64,000 bases of DNA from Bacteroidales bacterium UBA2287 (GTDB lineage: Bacteria > Bacteroidota > Bacteroidia > Bacteroidales > Tenuifilaceae). Shown piece after piece: positions 1-7,548 of the stretch. The stretch covers positions 35,794 to 99,793 of the forward strand of contig DDWL01000015.1 in NCBI GenBank assembly GCA_002345675.1, given 5' to 3'. The notes beneath the pieces are model-generated. The model searched no databases and was not told where the DNA came from. It worked only from the letters and a program-made list of their open reading frames with translations. The first letter of the stretch is position 1. Each line of letters opens with the position of its first letter. Both the position numbers and the translations under genes were made by a program.

Positions 1-876
1 ACTAATAAGTACACTTTGCTTGCAGCTGATTATGATGCAATGGGTACGGGTTCGGGCCAACCAGGTCAGAATGACTATTTTAGCGCTTCAATTAAGTACA
101 GTATTTATATTCCTATTTGGTTGAAAATAAAATATCCATATGCAATTACTGGAGATATTAAACTAATTAGATACATGTTCAATACACCTGCAATACCTCC
201 TGCAACGATACCTACAACTAATTTGATTAAATCTGTATTCACGTTCGACGGAACAAATTGGATCGAATATCCCAGTATTACATCTCAAGTTGCAAAGTTT
301 AAACAAAAACTTGGTGTTTGGACATTTATTGACACAGACATTTTAGTTGGCTTAAATGCAAACACTCAAATAGGATCGAATTTAGGCGAGTTTATTCCAA
401 TAAGCGTTGAAGGAGCAGCGGTTTGGTCATGGGATGTAAGTTATAAATACATGAAAATTACTGGATATTTATCGGGTCCAATTTACAATACTAATGAGGA
501 TTGGCTTGTTTCGCCTGCGTTTAACCTTATCGAAAGATCCGATTCTGTTTTTCTTTCTTTTGATCATGTGGGGAATTTTTTTGGTGACCCCTCAGGTGTT
601 AAAACGAACTTTAAAAAGTCAATCAGTGTTTGGGTTTCAACAACAAGCGACGGCTTATCAATTGTACCTTCCGAATGGACAAAACTTACAATGGCCGAAA
701 AAGACTATCCATCAGGGAGAAGTTGGTATGACTGGGTAACGGCACGTATTCCTCTTAGCGCTTATGTTGGTCAAACCAATATTCGCATTGCATTCAAGTA
801 TAACAGCAGTAGCGAAGATGGCTATGCTGGAACTTGGGAGGTAAAAAACTTTTATCTTTTCGAAAAACAAGACTAA
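1..876 (+). CDS. Secreted choice-of-anchor-J-like protein, C-terminal part (partial)
   Basis: The frame is open from base 1 to the TAA at 874-876, so the gene starts outside the window. The only nearby initiator, a TTG at 16, is not convincing. The visible 291 residues are rich in Ser, Thr, Tyr and Trp, with alternating hydrophobic strands typical of secreted beta-sandwich proteins. From about residue 160 the text reads like the choice-of-anchor-J/cleaved-adhesin fold: NEDWLVSPAFNL, then LSFDHVGNFF, an SVWVSTTSDG strand, RIPLSAYVGQTNIRIAFKY and a final TWEVKNFYLF. In Bacteroidota this arrangement is common in DUF5017/DUF5689-type surface lipoproteins. The part that would carry a lipobox or signal peptide is missing. 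The substrate is unknown, and the call rests on motif resemblance only. Confidence 0.6.
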   Translation, partial: TNKYTLLAADYDAMGTGSGQPGQNDYFSASIKYSIYIPIWLKIKYPYAITGDIKLIRYMFNTPAIPPATIPTTNLIKSVFTFDGTNWIEYPSITSQVAKFKQKLGVWTFIDTDILVGLNANTQIGSNLGEFIPISVEGAAVWSWDVSYKYMKITGYLSGPIYNTNEDWLVSPAFNLIERSDSVFLSFDHVGNFFGDPSGVKTNFKKSISVWVSTTSDGLSIVPSEWTKLTMAEKDYPSGRSWYDWVTARIPLSAYVGQTNIRIAFKYNSSSEDGYAGTWEVKNFYLFEKQD

Positions 877-899
877 TTCTTTTTAAACTTCATATATCA

Positions 900-930
900 G
901 AAAGCCGCTTTTTGCGGCTTTCCTTTTTTT
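900..930 (+). terminator. Rho-independent terminator after the anchor-J gene
   Basis: An 8-bp stem AAAGCCGC / GCGGCTTT (901-908 / 914-921) with a T5 loop, extended by G900-C922, is followed by a run of seven T. It lies 24 nt after the stop codon. Confidence 0.85.
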
Positions 931-1248
931 CCCTTTAACATCACAAAATAAATTTACACTATTAACAATACAATTACCTAGTTGCCTTCAAACGCATGAT
1001 TTTTAGCCCTATAATGTTAATCGCCTGAGAACTAACTGAATTACATATTGCACTGCTATTCAGTATGTTGGCGTGTTAATAACTTTGTACGATTGTTAAT
1101 TGTTACCCCATTTATTACTTGGAACGTTAGGTTTTGGTTTCATACCTTGCAAGAACTTTTGAGGAAAATCGAAAGTTTTTTATTTGCCTTTTTACCAACG
1201 TGTTAACAAATTGTTAAGTTCTCAAAATATAAAAGACTGCCAAGAAAA
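931..1248. other. Gene-free leader region upstream of nrdJ
   Basis: No ORF is supported here. One TAACTTTG at 1080-1087 matches the Bacteroidota -7 consensus TAnnTTTG, but no TTG/TTTG sits 18-22 nt upstream, so it is only a weak promoter candidate. If real, the nrdJ leader would be about 155 nt. I looked for cobalamin-riboswitch core motifs and an NrdR-box pair and saw neither. Confidence 0.35.
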
Positions 1249-3837
1249 ATGAATCAGGGGTATAACGTTACAGAAATGAAAGAAGCAAAGGACGCACAAG
1301 TTACAAAGGAAAAGGTTGTAACCTATTCCTACGAAGAGGCCATGTCGGCATCGGTTGCCTACTTTAAAGGCGACGAAATGGCTGCCAAGGTTTGGGTTAG
1401 CAAGTATGCACTTAAAGACTCGTGGGGAAATATTTTCGAAAAAAATCCCGACGATATGCACCGCCGTTTGGCTAGCGAAATAGCACGAGTTGAAAAAAAA
1501 TACTCGAATCCAATGAGCGAAGATGAGATTTTCGAGCTACTTCGCGATTTTAAGTACATTGTTCCACAAGGTGGCCCAATGACTGGCGTTGGCAACGAGT
1601 ACCAAATTGCTAGCCTTTCGAACTGCTTCGTAATTGGCTCAAAAGGTAATGCCGACTCATACGGTGGCATCCTTAAAGTTGATGAGGAACAAGTTCAGCT
1701 AATGAAGCGACGCGGTGGCGTTGGTCACGACCTTTCGCATATTCGCCCCAAGGGAAGCCCAGTGCTAAATAGCGCATTAACCTCAACTGGCGTAGTTCCT
1801 TTTATGGAGCGCTACTCTAACTCAACCCGCGAAGTTGCTCAAGACGGTCGCCGCGGTGCGCTTATGCTTTCAATTTCGATTAAGCACCCCGATGCAGGTA
1901 ACTTTATCGATGCAAAAATGGATGCTGGTAAGGTTACTGGAGCAAACGTTTCGGTTAAAATCGACGACGATTTTATGAGATCGGTAATCGAAAACAAACC
2001 CTACAGGCAGCAATACCCCATTGAGTCGAACAACCCAACATATGTTAAGGAAACCGATGCAAGCGAACTTTGGAATAAAATAATTCATAACGCATGGAAA
2101 TCGGCCGAACCTGGCGTACTATTTTGGGATACCATAATTCGCGAATCAGTTCCCGATTGCTATTCCGACCTAGGTTTTAAAACCGTGTCGACAAATCCTT
2201 GCGGCGAAATACCCCTTTGCCCATACGATAGCTGCCGATTGCTTGCCCTAAATCTTTATAGCTACGTTGAGAATCCATTTACTCCCGAAGCAAAGTTTAA
2301 CTTCGAACAATTCCGTAAGCATACACATGCAGCACAGCGCATGATGGACGATATTATCGACCTTGAACTTGAGAAAATTGACGCCATTCAGGCAAAAATT
2401 GATCGCGACCCCGAGGAGGAAGATATTAAGTCGGTTGAGCGTACACTTTGGAGTAAAATTCGCCAAAAAGCAATACAGGGACGTAGAACAGGCGTTGGCA
2501 TTACCGCCGAAGGCGACATGCTTGCAGCTCTTAACCTACGCTACGGCTCCGACATTGCAATCGATTTTTCCGAAGAGGTTCAAAAAACGTTAGCCATAGA
2601 GGCATACCGCTCGTCGACCATACTGGCTTCGGAGCGTGGCCCTTTCCCATTGTACGATGCGCAACGCGAAAAAAACAACCCCTTTATTAATAGGTTAAAA
2701 GAGGAGGACGAAGATCTTTATAACAGTATGGTTAAGTATGGTCGCCGAAATATTGCGCTACTTACCATTGCTCCAACAGGTACAACAAGCTTAATGACCC
2801 AAACAACATCGGGTATTGAGCCAGTTTTTTTACCAGTTTACAAACGTCGTCGCAAGGTAAACCCCAACGATAAAAATGTTACCGTTAGCTTTACCGATTC
2901 GGTTGGTGATACCTGGGAGGAATTCAACGTATTTCATCATAAGTTCCTTACCTGGCTCGAGGTTAATGGCCACAAAGCCGAAGAGGTGAAAACCTATAGC
3001 GACGATAAAATTGAGTCGCTTGTAAAACAGTCGCCTTACTTTAAAGCAACGTCAAACGATGTTGACTGGCTGAGCAAGGTGAAAATGCAGGGAATTATTC
3101 AGAAATGGGTCGACCATTCCATAAGCGTTACCGTTAACCTTCCTTCCGACGTGTCGGAGGATATGGTTGCCAAGGTTTACCAAACGGCATGGGAAAGCGG
3201 CTGCAAAGGCTGCACCGTTTACCGCGACGGCTCGCGCGATGGCGTACTTATTTCGAACAAAAAGGACGAAAAAGGGGAAGCCGAAGAGGAACGTCCATCA
3301 AAGCGCCCCGATGTTTTGGATTGCGAAGTTATTCGCTTTAAAAATAATCACGAGAATTGGATTGCCTTTGTGGGTTTATACAACAACATTCCATACGAAA
3401 TTTTCACCGGTCTTTCCGAAGACGATGTGCTACCAATACCAAAGTCGGTAACTGCTGGAAGAATTATTAAGGCTAAAGACGACGATGGCAGTCGTTACGA
3501 TTTTCAGTATGTCGACAAGTTTGGGTATACAAACACCATAGGTGGTCTTTCGCATATGTTTAATAAGGAATTTTGGAACTATGCAAAACTTATTTCAGGT
3601 GTGCTTCGAAACGGAATGCCAATTAACGACGTAGTAAACCTAATTGGTTCGCTAAGGCTCGATAACGAGACCATTAACACTTGGAATGCTGGGGTTGAGC
3701 GTGCTTTACGTAAGTATATTCCCAATGGCACAAAGGCAAAGGTTGGTAAAAAGTGTACCGAGTGTGGTTCCGATTCGCTAATATACCAAGAAGGTTGCCT
3801 AATTTGTACTAACTGCGGCAATTCGAAGTGCGGATAA
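1249..3837 (+). CDS. nrdJ: Adenosylcobalamin-dependent ribonucleotide reductase (class II)
   Basis: Reduces ribonucleotides to deoxyribonucleotides using an AdoCbl-generated thiyl radical; cytosolic and needs no oxygen. The 862 residues fit the family. Visible landmarks are SLSNCFVIG near residue 125 (N-terminal redox Cys), KRRGGVGHDLSHIRP, NPCGEIPLCPYDSC near residue 315 (radical-site Cys with its glutamate), APTGTTSLMTQTTSGIEP near residue 510 (phosphate-binding loop), and a C-terminal CTECGSDS...CLICTNCGNSKCG tail that combines a zinc-ribbon-like Cys set with the swinging redox cysteines. ATG 1249 is used; an in-frame ATG at 1276 is an alternative and would remove a poorly conserved leader. 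It stands alone, with its own terminator. Whether the genome also has another reductase class cannot be seen here. Confidence 0.95.
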   Translation: MNQGYNVTEMKEAKDAQVTKEKVVTYSYEEAMSASVAYFKGDEMAAKVWVSKYALKDSWGNIFEKNPDDMHRRLASEIARVEKKYSNPMSEDEIFELLRDFKYIVPQGGPMTGVGNEYQIASLSNCFVIGSKGNADSYGGILKVDEEQVQLMKRRGGVGHDLSHIRPKGSPVLNSALTSTGVVPFMERYSNSTREVAQDGRRGALMLSISIKHPDAGNFIDAKMDAGKVTGANVSVKIDDDFMRSVIENKPYRQQYPIESNNPTYVKETDASELWNKIIHNAWKSAEPGVLFWDTIIRESVPDCYSDLGFKTVSTNPCGEIPLCPYDSCRLLALNLYSYVENPFTPEAKFNFEQFRKHTHAAQRMMDDIIDLELEKIDAIQAKIDRDPEEEDIKSVERTLWSKIRQKAIQGRRTGVGITAEGDMLAALNLRYGSDIAIDFSEEVQKTLAIEAYRSSTILASERGPFPLYDAQREKNNPFINRLKEEDEDLYNSMVKYGRRNIALLTIAPTGTTSLMTQTTSGIEPVFLPVYKRRRKVNPNDKNVTVSFTDSVGDTWEEFNVFHHKFLTWLEVNGHKAEEVKTYSDDKIESLVKQSPYFKATSNDVDWLSKVKMQGIIQKWVDHSISVTVNLPSDVSEDMVAKVYQTAWESGCKGCTVYRDGSRDGVLISNKKDEKGEAEEERPSKRPDVLDCEVIRFKNNHENWIAFVGLYNNIPYEIFTGLSEDDVLPIPKSVTAGRIIKAKDDDGSRYDFQYVDKFGYTNTIGGLSHMFNKEFWNYAKLISGVLRNGMPINDVVNLIGSLRLDNETINTWNAGVERALRKYIPNGTKAKVGKKCTECGSDSLIYQEGCLICTNCGNSKCG

Positions 3838-3858
3838 TCAAATCCCTCTATAAATCCC

Positions 3859-3890
3859 AAAAGCCTGCAAGTTTTCTTGCAGGCTTTTAT
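3859..3890 (+). terminator. Rho-independent terminator of nrdJ
   Basis: A perfect 13-bp stem AAAAGCCTGCAAG / CTTGCAGGCTTTT (3859-3871 / 3876-3888) with a TTTT loop, 21 nt after the nrdJ stop. The A and T tracts are symmetrical, so it could work on both strands. Confidence 0.9.
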
Positions 3891-3924
3891 ATTGGCTAAA
3901 GTGCTGGTTATTAATAATGTCTCT

Positions 3925-3960
3925 CGCAGATTGCGCAGATTGCGCAGATTACGCAGATAA
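3925..3960. repeat. Four tandem 9-bp units CGCAGATTG/CGCAGATTA/CGCAGATAA
   Basis: Units start at 3925, 3934, 3943 and 3952; the first two are identical and the last two differ at the end. They are too short and spacer-free to be CRISPR. They resemble the CGGATT/CAGATT words at 19451-19530. Confidence 0.8.
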
Positions 3961-3961
3961 G

Positions 3962-4155
3962 TAATAACCTGAGTTCGATGTAATTTATTTTAACGCATTT
4001 TGCTAATAAATAAGGGAATAAGGTAAAAACAATTCGGGAATATTTTTTTTACTATGGTTTTTTAAAGAACAATAAGGTTTTATGTCGTTTAAATACTTAA
4101 TCTATTATTCTCAACCTTAGTAGCTACAGATACTACTCCAAAAAATACCTCATAT
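3962..4155. repeat. Dispersed palindromic repeat, copy 1
   Basis: Shares long blocks with 28305-28411 and 49187-49406: AACGCATTT, AATAAGGGAATAAGGT (4009-4024), a T tract, GGTTTTTTAAAGAACAATAA and CAACCTTAGTA. Its left outer part, TAACCTGAGTTCGATGTA (3966-3983), corresponds to the reverse complement of the right outer end of copy 3. The right inner arm is decayed here (AATACCTCATATACC instead of AACCTTATTCCC). It ends only a few bases before the -33 box of the lacI-type gene. It encodes nothing I can recognise. Confidence 0.8.
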
Positions 4156-4161
4156 ACCATC

Positions 4162-4192
4162 TTTGCTAAAACGATTTAGAATACTACATTTG
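4162..4192 (+). promoter_or_regulatory. Bacteroidota-type promoter of the LacI/GH20 operon
   Basis: -33 TTTG at 4162-4165, a 19-nt spacer, then -7 TACATTTG at 4185-4192, a full match to TTTG-N19-TAnnTTTG. Transcription should start near 4197-4199, close to the ATG at 4212. Confidence 0.8.
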
Positions 4193-4205
4193 TTAGTAAA
4201 CAAAT
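4188..4205. promoter_or_regulatory. Probable LacI-family operator palindrome
   Basis: ATTTGTT-AGTA-AACAAAT, two perfect 7-bp arms around 4 bp, overlaps the end of the -7 box and the expected start site. Bound repressor would block the polymerase, so autoregulation of the downstream gene is the natural reading. I saw no second copy before the transporter, kinase or GH20 gene, consistent with a single operon promoter. Confidence 0.6.
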
Positions 4206-4211
4206 CGGTTT

Positions 4212-5243
4212 ATGAGCAAAAAGAGAGGTGTAACGCTCGACGATATCGCCAAAAGCCTTGGGGTTTCGAGGTCGCTGGTTTCATTGGTGCTCAATGCCAA
4301 GGGCGAGTCGCATGGAATAGCACAGCAAACACAGCAAAGAGTGCTCGAACGAGCACAAGAACTTAACTACTACCCAAACCAGTTTGCTCGGGGGCTTCGT
4401 ATGGGGCGTTCCAATACGCTGGGTTTAGTTGTTTCCGATATCTCAAACCCATTCTACTCCCATATTTCACGATACCTCGAAGACTTGTCCGATAAAAATG
4501 GCTACAGCATTATTACCTGTAGTTCCGACGAAAAGCCTGAAAAGGAAGTAAAAATCATCGAAATGCTTAAAAGCAGGAGTGTTGATGGGCTAATAATTTC
4601 TACTTCACAGGAAACAGCGCAACCATTTCTCAATTTAAAATCCGAAGGCTTTCCCGTTGTTCTTATCGACAGGCACTTTGAGGGGCAAAACATTTGCTCG
4701 GTTACCGTCGATAATTTTGGTGGAGCCAAAGCGGCAACCACTCATTTATTACGTATGGGTTATAAAAACCCCATAGCACTTGCAATTTCGCCTACTCATA
4801 TTTCAACTATTCACAATAGAATTGAAGGCTACAAAAATGCGTTATTGGAAGCAGGCTTAGGGGCAAGGGTTTTTGAAGTAGAGTTTGCCACCCAAAACCA
4901 AACTGTGGCCAGCATTCTCGAAATGCTGTATGTTACCAACCAGTTTCCCGACAGCATTTTTGCCATGAACAATTCGCTAACGGCATCAACGCTTGCTGCG
5001 CTCAGGCAAATGGGGGTTAGCATTCCTCAGCAGGTTGGCATTGTTAGCTTCGACGACCTCGACTACTTTGGCATAATGCAACCGGGAATAACGGCAATTG
5101 CGCAACCCGTTAAAAATATTTGCAAAGCTGCGTTTACTTTGCTAACAAATCAAATTGAAGGACTGGTTCACACAAGCCAAAACTGTATTGTATCTCTTCC
5201 CGTTGAACTTATTGAACGTGAGTCGACCAAATTGAAACTTTAA
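4212..5243 (+). CDS. LacI family transcriptional regulator
   Basis: 343 aa. Residues 5-60 hold the LacI HTH and hinge: VTLDDIAKSLGVSRSLVSLV, then RVLERAQELNYYPNQFARGL. The remainder is a periplasmic-binding-protein-like effector domain (GLVVSDISNPFYSHISRYLE near 75; IVSFDDLDYFGIMQPGITAI near 275, where family members contact sugar and dimerise). It heads a run of transporter, ROK kinase and hexosaminidase genes with short gaps (25, 6 and 36 nt), so its inducer is probably an amino sugar such as N-acetylglucosamine or a chitobiose-derived product. The palindrome at 4188-4205 is the likely operator. The ligand is inferred from context only. Confidence 0.9.
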   Translation: MSKKRGVTLDDIAKSLGVSRSLVSLVLNAKGESHGIAQQTQQRVLERAQELNYYPNQFARGLRMGRSNTLGLVVSDISNPFYSHISRYLEDLSDKNGYSIITCSSDEKPEKEVKIIEMLKSRSVDGLIISTSQETAQPFLNLKSEGFPVVLIDRHFEGQNICSVTVDNFGGAKAATTHLLRMGYKNPIALAISPTHISTIHNRIEGYKNALLEAGLGARVFEVEFATQNQTVASILEMLYVTNQFPDSIFAMNNSLTASTLAALRQMGVSIPQQVGIVSFDDLDYFGIMQPGITAIAQPVKNICKAAFTLLTNQIEGLVHTSQNCIVSLPVELIERESTKLKL

Positions 5244-5268
5244 AAAATTCTAAAGCCCTAAAACAAAC

Positions 5269-6411
5269 ATGAATCGTAAAACGTTCCCTATTCTACTTGC
5301 CTTCCTTTGTATGGGGTTTGGCGATGCAGTTGGACCCTTTGTTGGTCTGGCCAAAGAGCAATTTTCGTTAACCAATTTCGAGGCGCAATTTATTGCCTTT
5401 ATGGGCTTTATAATGTTCGGAATTATTTCGGTCCCAATGGGGCTTTTTCAGGATCGTAAAGGCAAAAAAACTGTTCTTTTACTTGGGCTTGTTATTGCGC
5501 TTGCAGGGTTAACGATTCCGCTATTTGGGCTTAGCAGTTACGCACTTTTTTTACTTACCATTTTAATGCTGGGAGCAGGAGCGGCTATACTTCAAGTTGC
5601 AGGAAACCCAATAATGCGCGATGTTTCGGCTCTAGGAAAGTATTCGCGTAACCTAACTTTTGGTCAGTTTATTAAGGCAATTGGATCGCTTTCGGGCTCT
5701 CTTATTCCGTTTGCAGCTGCTAAATGGTTTGGTGCCGATTGGCGAATCCTTTTTCCAATTTATGTTGCATCGCTGCTGTTAACCATTGTTGTAATTGGCC
5801 TAACAAGAATAAAAGAGGAGAAAGCCGAAACGCCTGCAAATTTTAAGAGTTGCTTTTCGCTTTTAAACAATAAGTTTATTTTGGCAATGGTGTTAGGCAT
5901 TTTTGTTTATGTGGGTATCGAAATTTGTATAAGTTCGGGAGTTCCAATCCTATTACAATCGCGGTATGGTATCGATTTACAAACATGGGGATTGTTAGGT
6001 AACGCATTCTTCTTTATTTCAATACTGAGCGGTCGGTTTATGGGTTCAATTGCCCTAAATTGGATGAAACCAGCATTATTCTTTAAGGCAACAACAATTA
6101 TGTCGCTTGTAGGAATTAGCCTCATATTTATCGACAATCAAGTTTTTACAATTGCAGGCATTTTGCTTACAGGTCTTGGCTTTGCCAATATTTTTCCGCT
6201 TATCTTTTCAATTACTATTGACTCGATGCCCGAACGTTCAAACGAAATTTCGGGACTAATGATTACCGCAATTGCTGGAGGAGCATTTATTCCACCAGTA
6301 ATGGGACTTGTAGCCGACAAAATTTCGGTAACTGCAGGTTTTGCAGTTCCTCTTATAGGGCTACTTTATGTAATTTATCTTGCCTTTAGCAAGACACAAA
6401 CAGCAAAGTAA
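5269..6411 (+). CDS. Sugar MFS transporter, FucP/NagP-like
   Basis: 380 aa with about 12 hydrophobic segments and no signal peptide: an inner-membrane sugar/H+ symporter. The loop after the second membrane segment, PMGLFQDRKGKKTV, is the MFS A-motif; LGAGAAILQVAGNPIMRDV and NLTFGQFIKAIGSLSGSLIPF are typical of the glucose/galactose/fucose-permease (GGP) group, which includes the N-acetylglucosamine carrier NagP. It sits between the LacI regulator and a ROK kinase, 6 nt before the kinase, so uptake of the sugar released by the GH20 enzyme is the simplest job. Glucose or another hexose cannot be excluded from sequence. Confidence 0.88.
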   Translation: MNRKTFPILLAFLCMGFGDAVGPFVGLAKEQFSLTNFEAQFIAFMGFIMFGIISVPMGLFQDRKGKKTVLLLGLVIALAGLTIPLFGLSSYALFLLTILMLGAGAAILQVAGNPIMRDVSALGKYSRNLTFGQFIKAIGSLSGSLIPFAAAKWFGADWRILFPIYVASLLLTIVVIGLTRIKEEKAETPANFKSCFSLLNNKFILAMVLGIFVYVGIEICISSGVPILLQSRYGIDLQTWGLLGNAFFFISILSGRFMGSIALNWMKPALFFKATTIMSLVGISLIFIDNQVFTIAGILLTGLGFANIFPLIFSITIDSMPERSNEISGLMITAIAGGAFIPPVMGLVADKISVTAGFAVPLIGLLYVIYLAFSKTQTAK

Positions 6412-6417
6412 ACTATT

Positions 6418-7512
6418 ATGGATTATGCTTACGATATAGTCCTGTCGCTCGATGCAGGCGGAACCAACTTTGTTTTTTCGGCTATTAGTAAAGGCAAAAT
6501 AGTAGGCAACATAATTACAAAGCCAAGCAACGCAAGTAACCTAAACAATTGCCTTAATGGCATGGTTGCAGGTTTTAACGAAGTTGTTGCTTCCCTGCCT
6601 CAAAAACCAATTGCCATTAGCTTTGCTTTTCCTGGCCCTGCCGACTATCCAAATGGTGTAATAGGCGATTTGGGCAATCTTCCTGCATTTCGTGGGGGCG
6701 TTGCGCTTGGCCCAATGCTCGAGGAAACCTTTGGAGTTCCTGTTTTCATTAATAACGATGGCGACCTTTTTGCACTTGGTGAAGCCATTAGCGGATTTTT
6801 GCCAAAAATTAACACACAGCTTCAACAAAATGCGAATCCTCGAAAATACAGGAACCTACTTGGCGTAACCCTTGGAACAGGGTTTGGAGCAGGATTTGTG
6901 CATAACGGAGAACTTTATATTGGCGACAATTCGGCAGGTGCCGAAATTTGGGTTACACGCAGCATGCTTAAATCTGCTTGTTTTGCCGAAGAGGAAATTA
7001 GTATTCGCGCCATAAAGCGCAACTTTGCATTTAAAACCGGAAACGAAAAGGATACAGATTTGTCGCCCAAGGAAATTTTCGATATTGCAAAGGGAGCAGC
7101 TGCCAATGGGAATAAAAATGCAGCCTTATTCGCATTCAGTCAGTTTGGAACTCAACTTGGCGATTCGCTAGCCAATGCGGTTACGCTACTCGACTGTAAC
7201 GTGGTAATTGGTGGTGGACTATCGAACGCATTTAGCCTTTTTGCTCCAGCAATGATGGCTCAACTCAACGGGAAAATTTCAACCTATTCGGGAAGCAAAG
7301 TCGACAGAATGGAGGTAAAGGCATATAACCTCGAAAATGAGTTGGAGATGGCTGAATTCCTTAGATCATCAACTACCATGATTAGTGTTCCAAACAGCAA
7401 CAGGGTAGTGCCCTACAATTCGAAAAAGAAAATAGGTGTTGGACTTTCGGTACTAGGAACGAGCAATGCTGTTGCCATTGGGGCATGGGCATTTGCAATT
7501 AGTAAACTTTAA
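6418..7512 (+). CDS. ROK family sugar kinase lacking the zinc-Cys motif
   Basis: 364 aa. The N-terminal LSLDAGGTNFVFSAI is the phosphate-1 loop of the actin-like ATPase fold; NNDGDLFALGEA supplies the catalytic Asp region, GVTLGTGFGAGFV the second phosphate loop, and VVIGGGLSNA the adenosine motif. The usual ROK signature, a GH followed by CxCGxxGCxE, is absent; after the second loop the protein reads SAGAEIWVTRSML. It is thus a divergent, zinc-free ROK member. Its position 6 nt after the NagP-like carrier and before a secreted hexosaminidase suggests a kinase for N-acetylglucosamine or a related hexosamine. A sensor or epimerase-like role seen in some ROK relatives is less likely because the ATP motifs look intact. 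Confidence 0.82.
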   Translation: MDYAYDIVLSLDAGGTNFVFSAISKGKIVGNIITKPSNASNLNNCLNGMVAGFNEVVASLPQKPIAISFAFPGPADYPNGVIGDLGNLPAFRGGVALGPMLEETFGVPVFINNDGDLFALGEAISGFLPKINTQLQQNANPRKYRNLLGVTLGTGFGAGFVHNGELYIGDNSAGAEIWVTRSMLKSACFAEEEISIRAIKRNFAFKTGNEKDTDLSPKEIFDIAKGAAANGNKNAALFAFSQFGTQLGDSLANAVTLLDCNVVIGGGLSNAFSLFAPAMMAQLNGKISTYSGSKVDRMEVKAYNLENELEMAEFLRSSTTMISVPNSNRVVPYNSKKKIGVGLSVLGTSNAVAIGAWAFAISKL

Positions 7513-7548
7513 AAGAGCAACGCATAAAATATTTTAAAAAAAGAAACG

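Noticed and set aside
931..1248. Cobalamin riboswitch before the AdoCbl-dependent reductase
   Set aside because: Only a loose GCACTG word near 1050 was found; the conserved core (AGGAGAC, GCCACTG) is missing, so no aptamer is supported.
3925..3960. CRISPR array
   Set aside because: The 9-bp units are adjacent without spacers, and no cas genes are present.
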